Origin: Pseudomonas lundensis
GTDB taxonomy: Bacteria; Pseudomonadota; Gammaproteobacteria; Pseudomonadales; Pseudomonadaceae
Direction of reading: 5' to 3'
NCBI RefSeq assembly: GCF_001042985.1
Contig: NZ_JYKY01000005.1
Coordinates: 1 to 64,000 of the forward strand
Length of the DNA stretch: 64,000 nt
In this document: positions 63,767-64,000 of the stretch, piece after piece
How positions within the stretch are numbered: position 1 is the stretch's first letter
Layout of the letters: every line of letters starts with the position of its first letter
Notes under the pieces: model-generated
The model's input: the letters and a program-made list of their open reading frames with translations, nothing else
Told to the model about the DNA's origin: nothing
The model's database searches: none
Made by a program: the position numbers and the translations under genes

Positions 63767-64000
63767 CGAGTCGGCCCAACAGCGGTTCGAGAGTGGCGCC
63801 CGGTTTGGCCAGCAGCAATTGCGCGGTGCCAATGCTGCGCTCCAGAAAGCCGCCTTCGCAGTAGCACAAGTAAAACTCCCACAGCCTCAGGAAGTATTCG
63901 TCGTAGCCCAACTCAGTCAAACGGCCATGGGCGCGTCGAAAATTCTCGCGCCACAGGTGCAGGGTTTTGGCGTAATGCAGGCCGAAGTCTTCCATGTGCA
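63759..64000 (-). CDS. Cyclopropane-fatty-acyl-phospholipid synthase-like methyltransferase, C-terminal part
   Basis: About 80 residues of the C-terminus; the 5' part lies beyond the window. The tail motif HYAKTLHLWRENFRRAHGRL followed by LWEFYLCYCEGGFLERSIG is characteristic of CFA synthases. The ATG at 63995 is almost certainly internal. The enzyme uses SAM to modify unsaturated acyl chains of membrane lipids. It is followed with overlap by the DUF2878 gene. Confidence 0.85.
   Translation of the reverse strand, partial: HMEDFGLHYAKTLHLWRENFRRAHGRLTELGYDEYFLRLWEFYLCYCEGGFLERSIGTAQLLLAKPGATLEPLLGRLDA

Noticed and set aside
1..64000. CRISPR arrays, rRNA genes, riboswitches, prophage genes
   Set aside because: None seen on reading: no regularly spaced repeats, no rRNA signature segments and no phage structural or integrase genes.

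Overview
The window is chromosomal DNA of a Pseudomonas, most likely of the fluorescens/fragi type. The evidence is the core synteny (lolB-ispE-tRNA-Gln-prs-rplY-pth-ychF; hemA-prfA-prmC-moeB-murI; mksFEB next to a pseudomonad-type holD and rimI), moderately high GC coding sequence, and several small proteins seen mainly in pseudomonads. No rRNA, CRISPR array, prophage or complete insertion sequence is visible. The left edge cuts the 3' end of an IS630-type transposase and the right edge cuts a cyclopropane-fatty-acid-synthase-like methyltransferase.

Layout. 1-3.8 kb: transposase remnant, then a paraquat-inducible (Pqi/Let) lipid-transport operon with two single-domain PqiA proteins and a six-MCE-domain PqiB/LetB protein. 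4.1-14.0 kb: chaperone-usher fimbrial cluster A (major pilin, minor pilins, usher, chaperone), ending in two paralogous MrpH-like tip adhesins and a third adhesin-like protein. 14.0-18.3 kb: a convergent BvgAS/EvgAS-type pair (unorthodox sensor kinase plus LuxR-type regulator), likely the regulator of cluster A. 18.7-24.9 kb: the MksB/MksE/MksF condensin, divergent from DNA polymerase III psi and rimI. 25-31 kb: mixed housekeeping genes (carbonic anhydrase, AtoE-type transporter, a metallothionein too short for ordinary ORF lists, a BdlA-like PAS-PAS chemoreceptor, a DyP peroxidase). 31.1-39.2 kb: a four-gene phosphorelay with the architecture of PvrS-PvrR-RcsC-RcsB. 39.2-45.3 kb: convergent to it, fimbrial cluster B with the CupA/CupD gene order (pilin, chaperone, usher, adhesin, second chaperone). 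45.6-47.2 kb: a small lipoprotein-SDR-DUF6482-like operon with a possible light-responsive MerR/LitR-type operator. 47.7 kb: tRNA-Met. 48-50.3 kb: Fsr-type exporter and FUSC-type membrane protein. 50.4-62.3 kb: core translation, isoprenoid, PRPP, heme and cell-wall genes. 62.3-64 kb: PagL-type lipid A deacylase, a YkgJ-type protein, a DUF2878 protein and the CFA-synthase-like fragment.

The most distinctive theme is surface attachment. Two unrelated chaperone-usher pili sit within 42 kb, each convergent with its own multi-step phosphorelay. Cluster B's relay contains an EAL phosphodiesterase with an apparently intact active site, so pilus control and cyclic-di-GMP turnover are linked. The promoter region of cluster B holds a close match to the enterobacterial RcsB box, next to a gene for an RcsB-like regulator. 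Cluster A looks like a fimbria with several alternative tip proteins, and I do not recognise a named system for it.

All calls are made by reading the sequence. Family names come from remembered motifs and gene order, not from searches.
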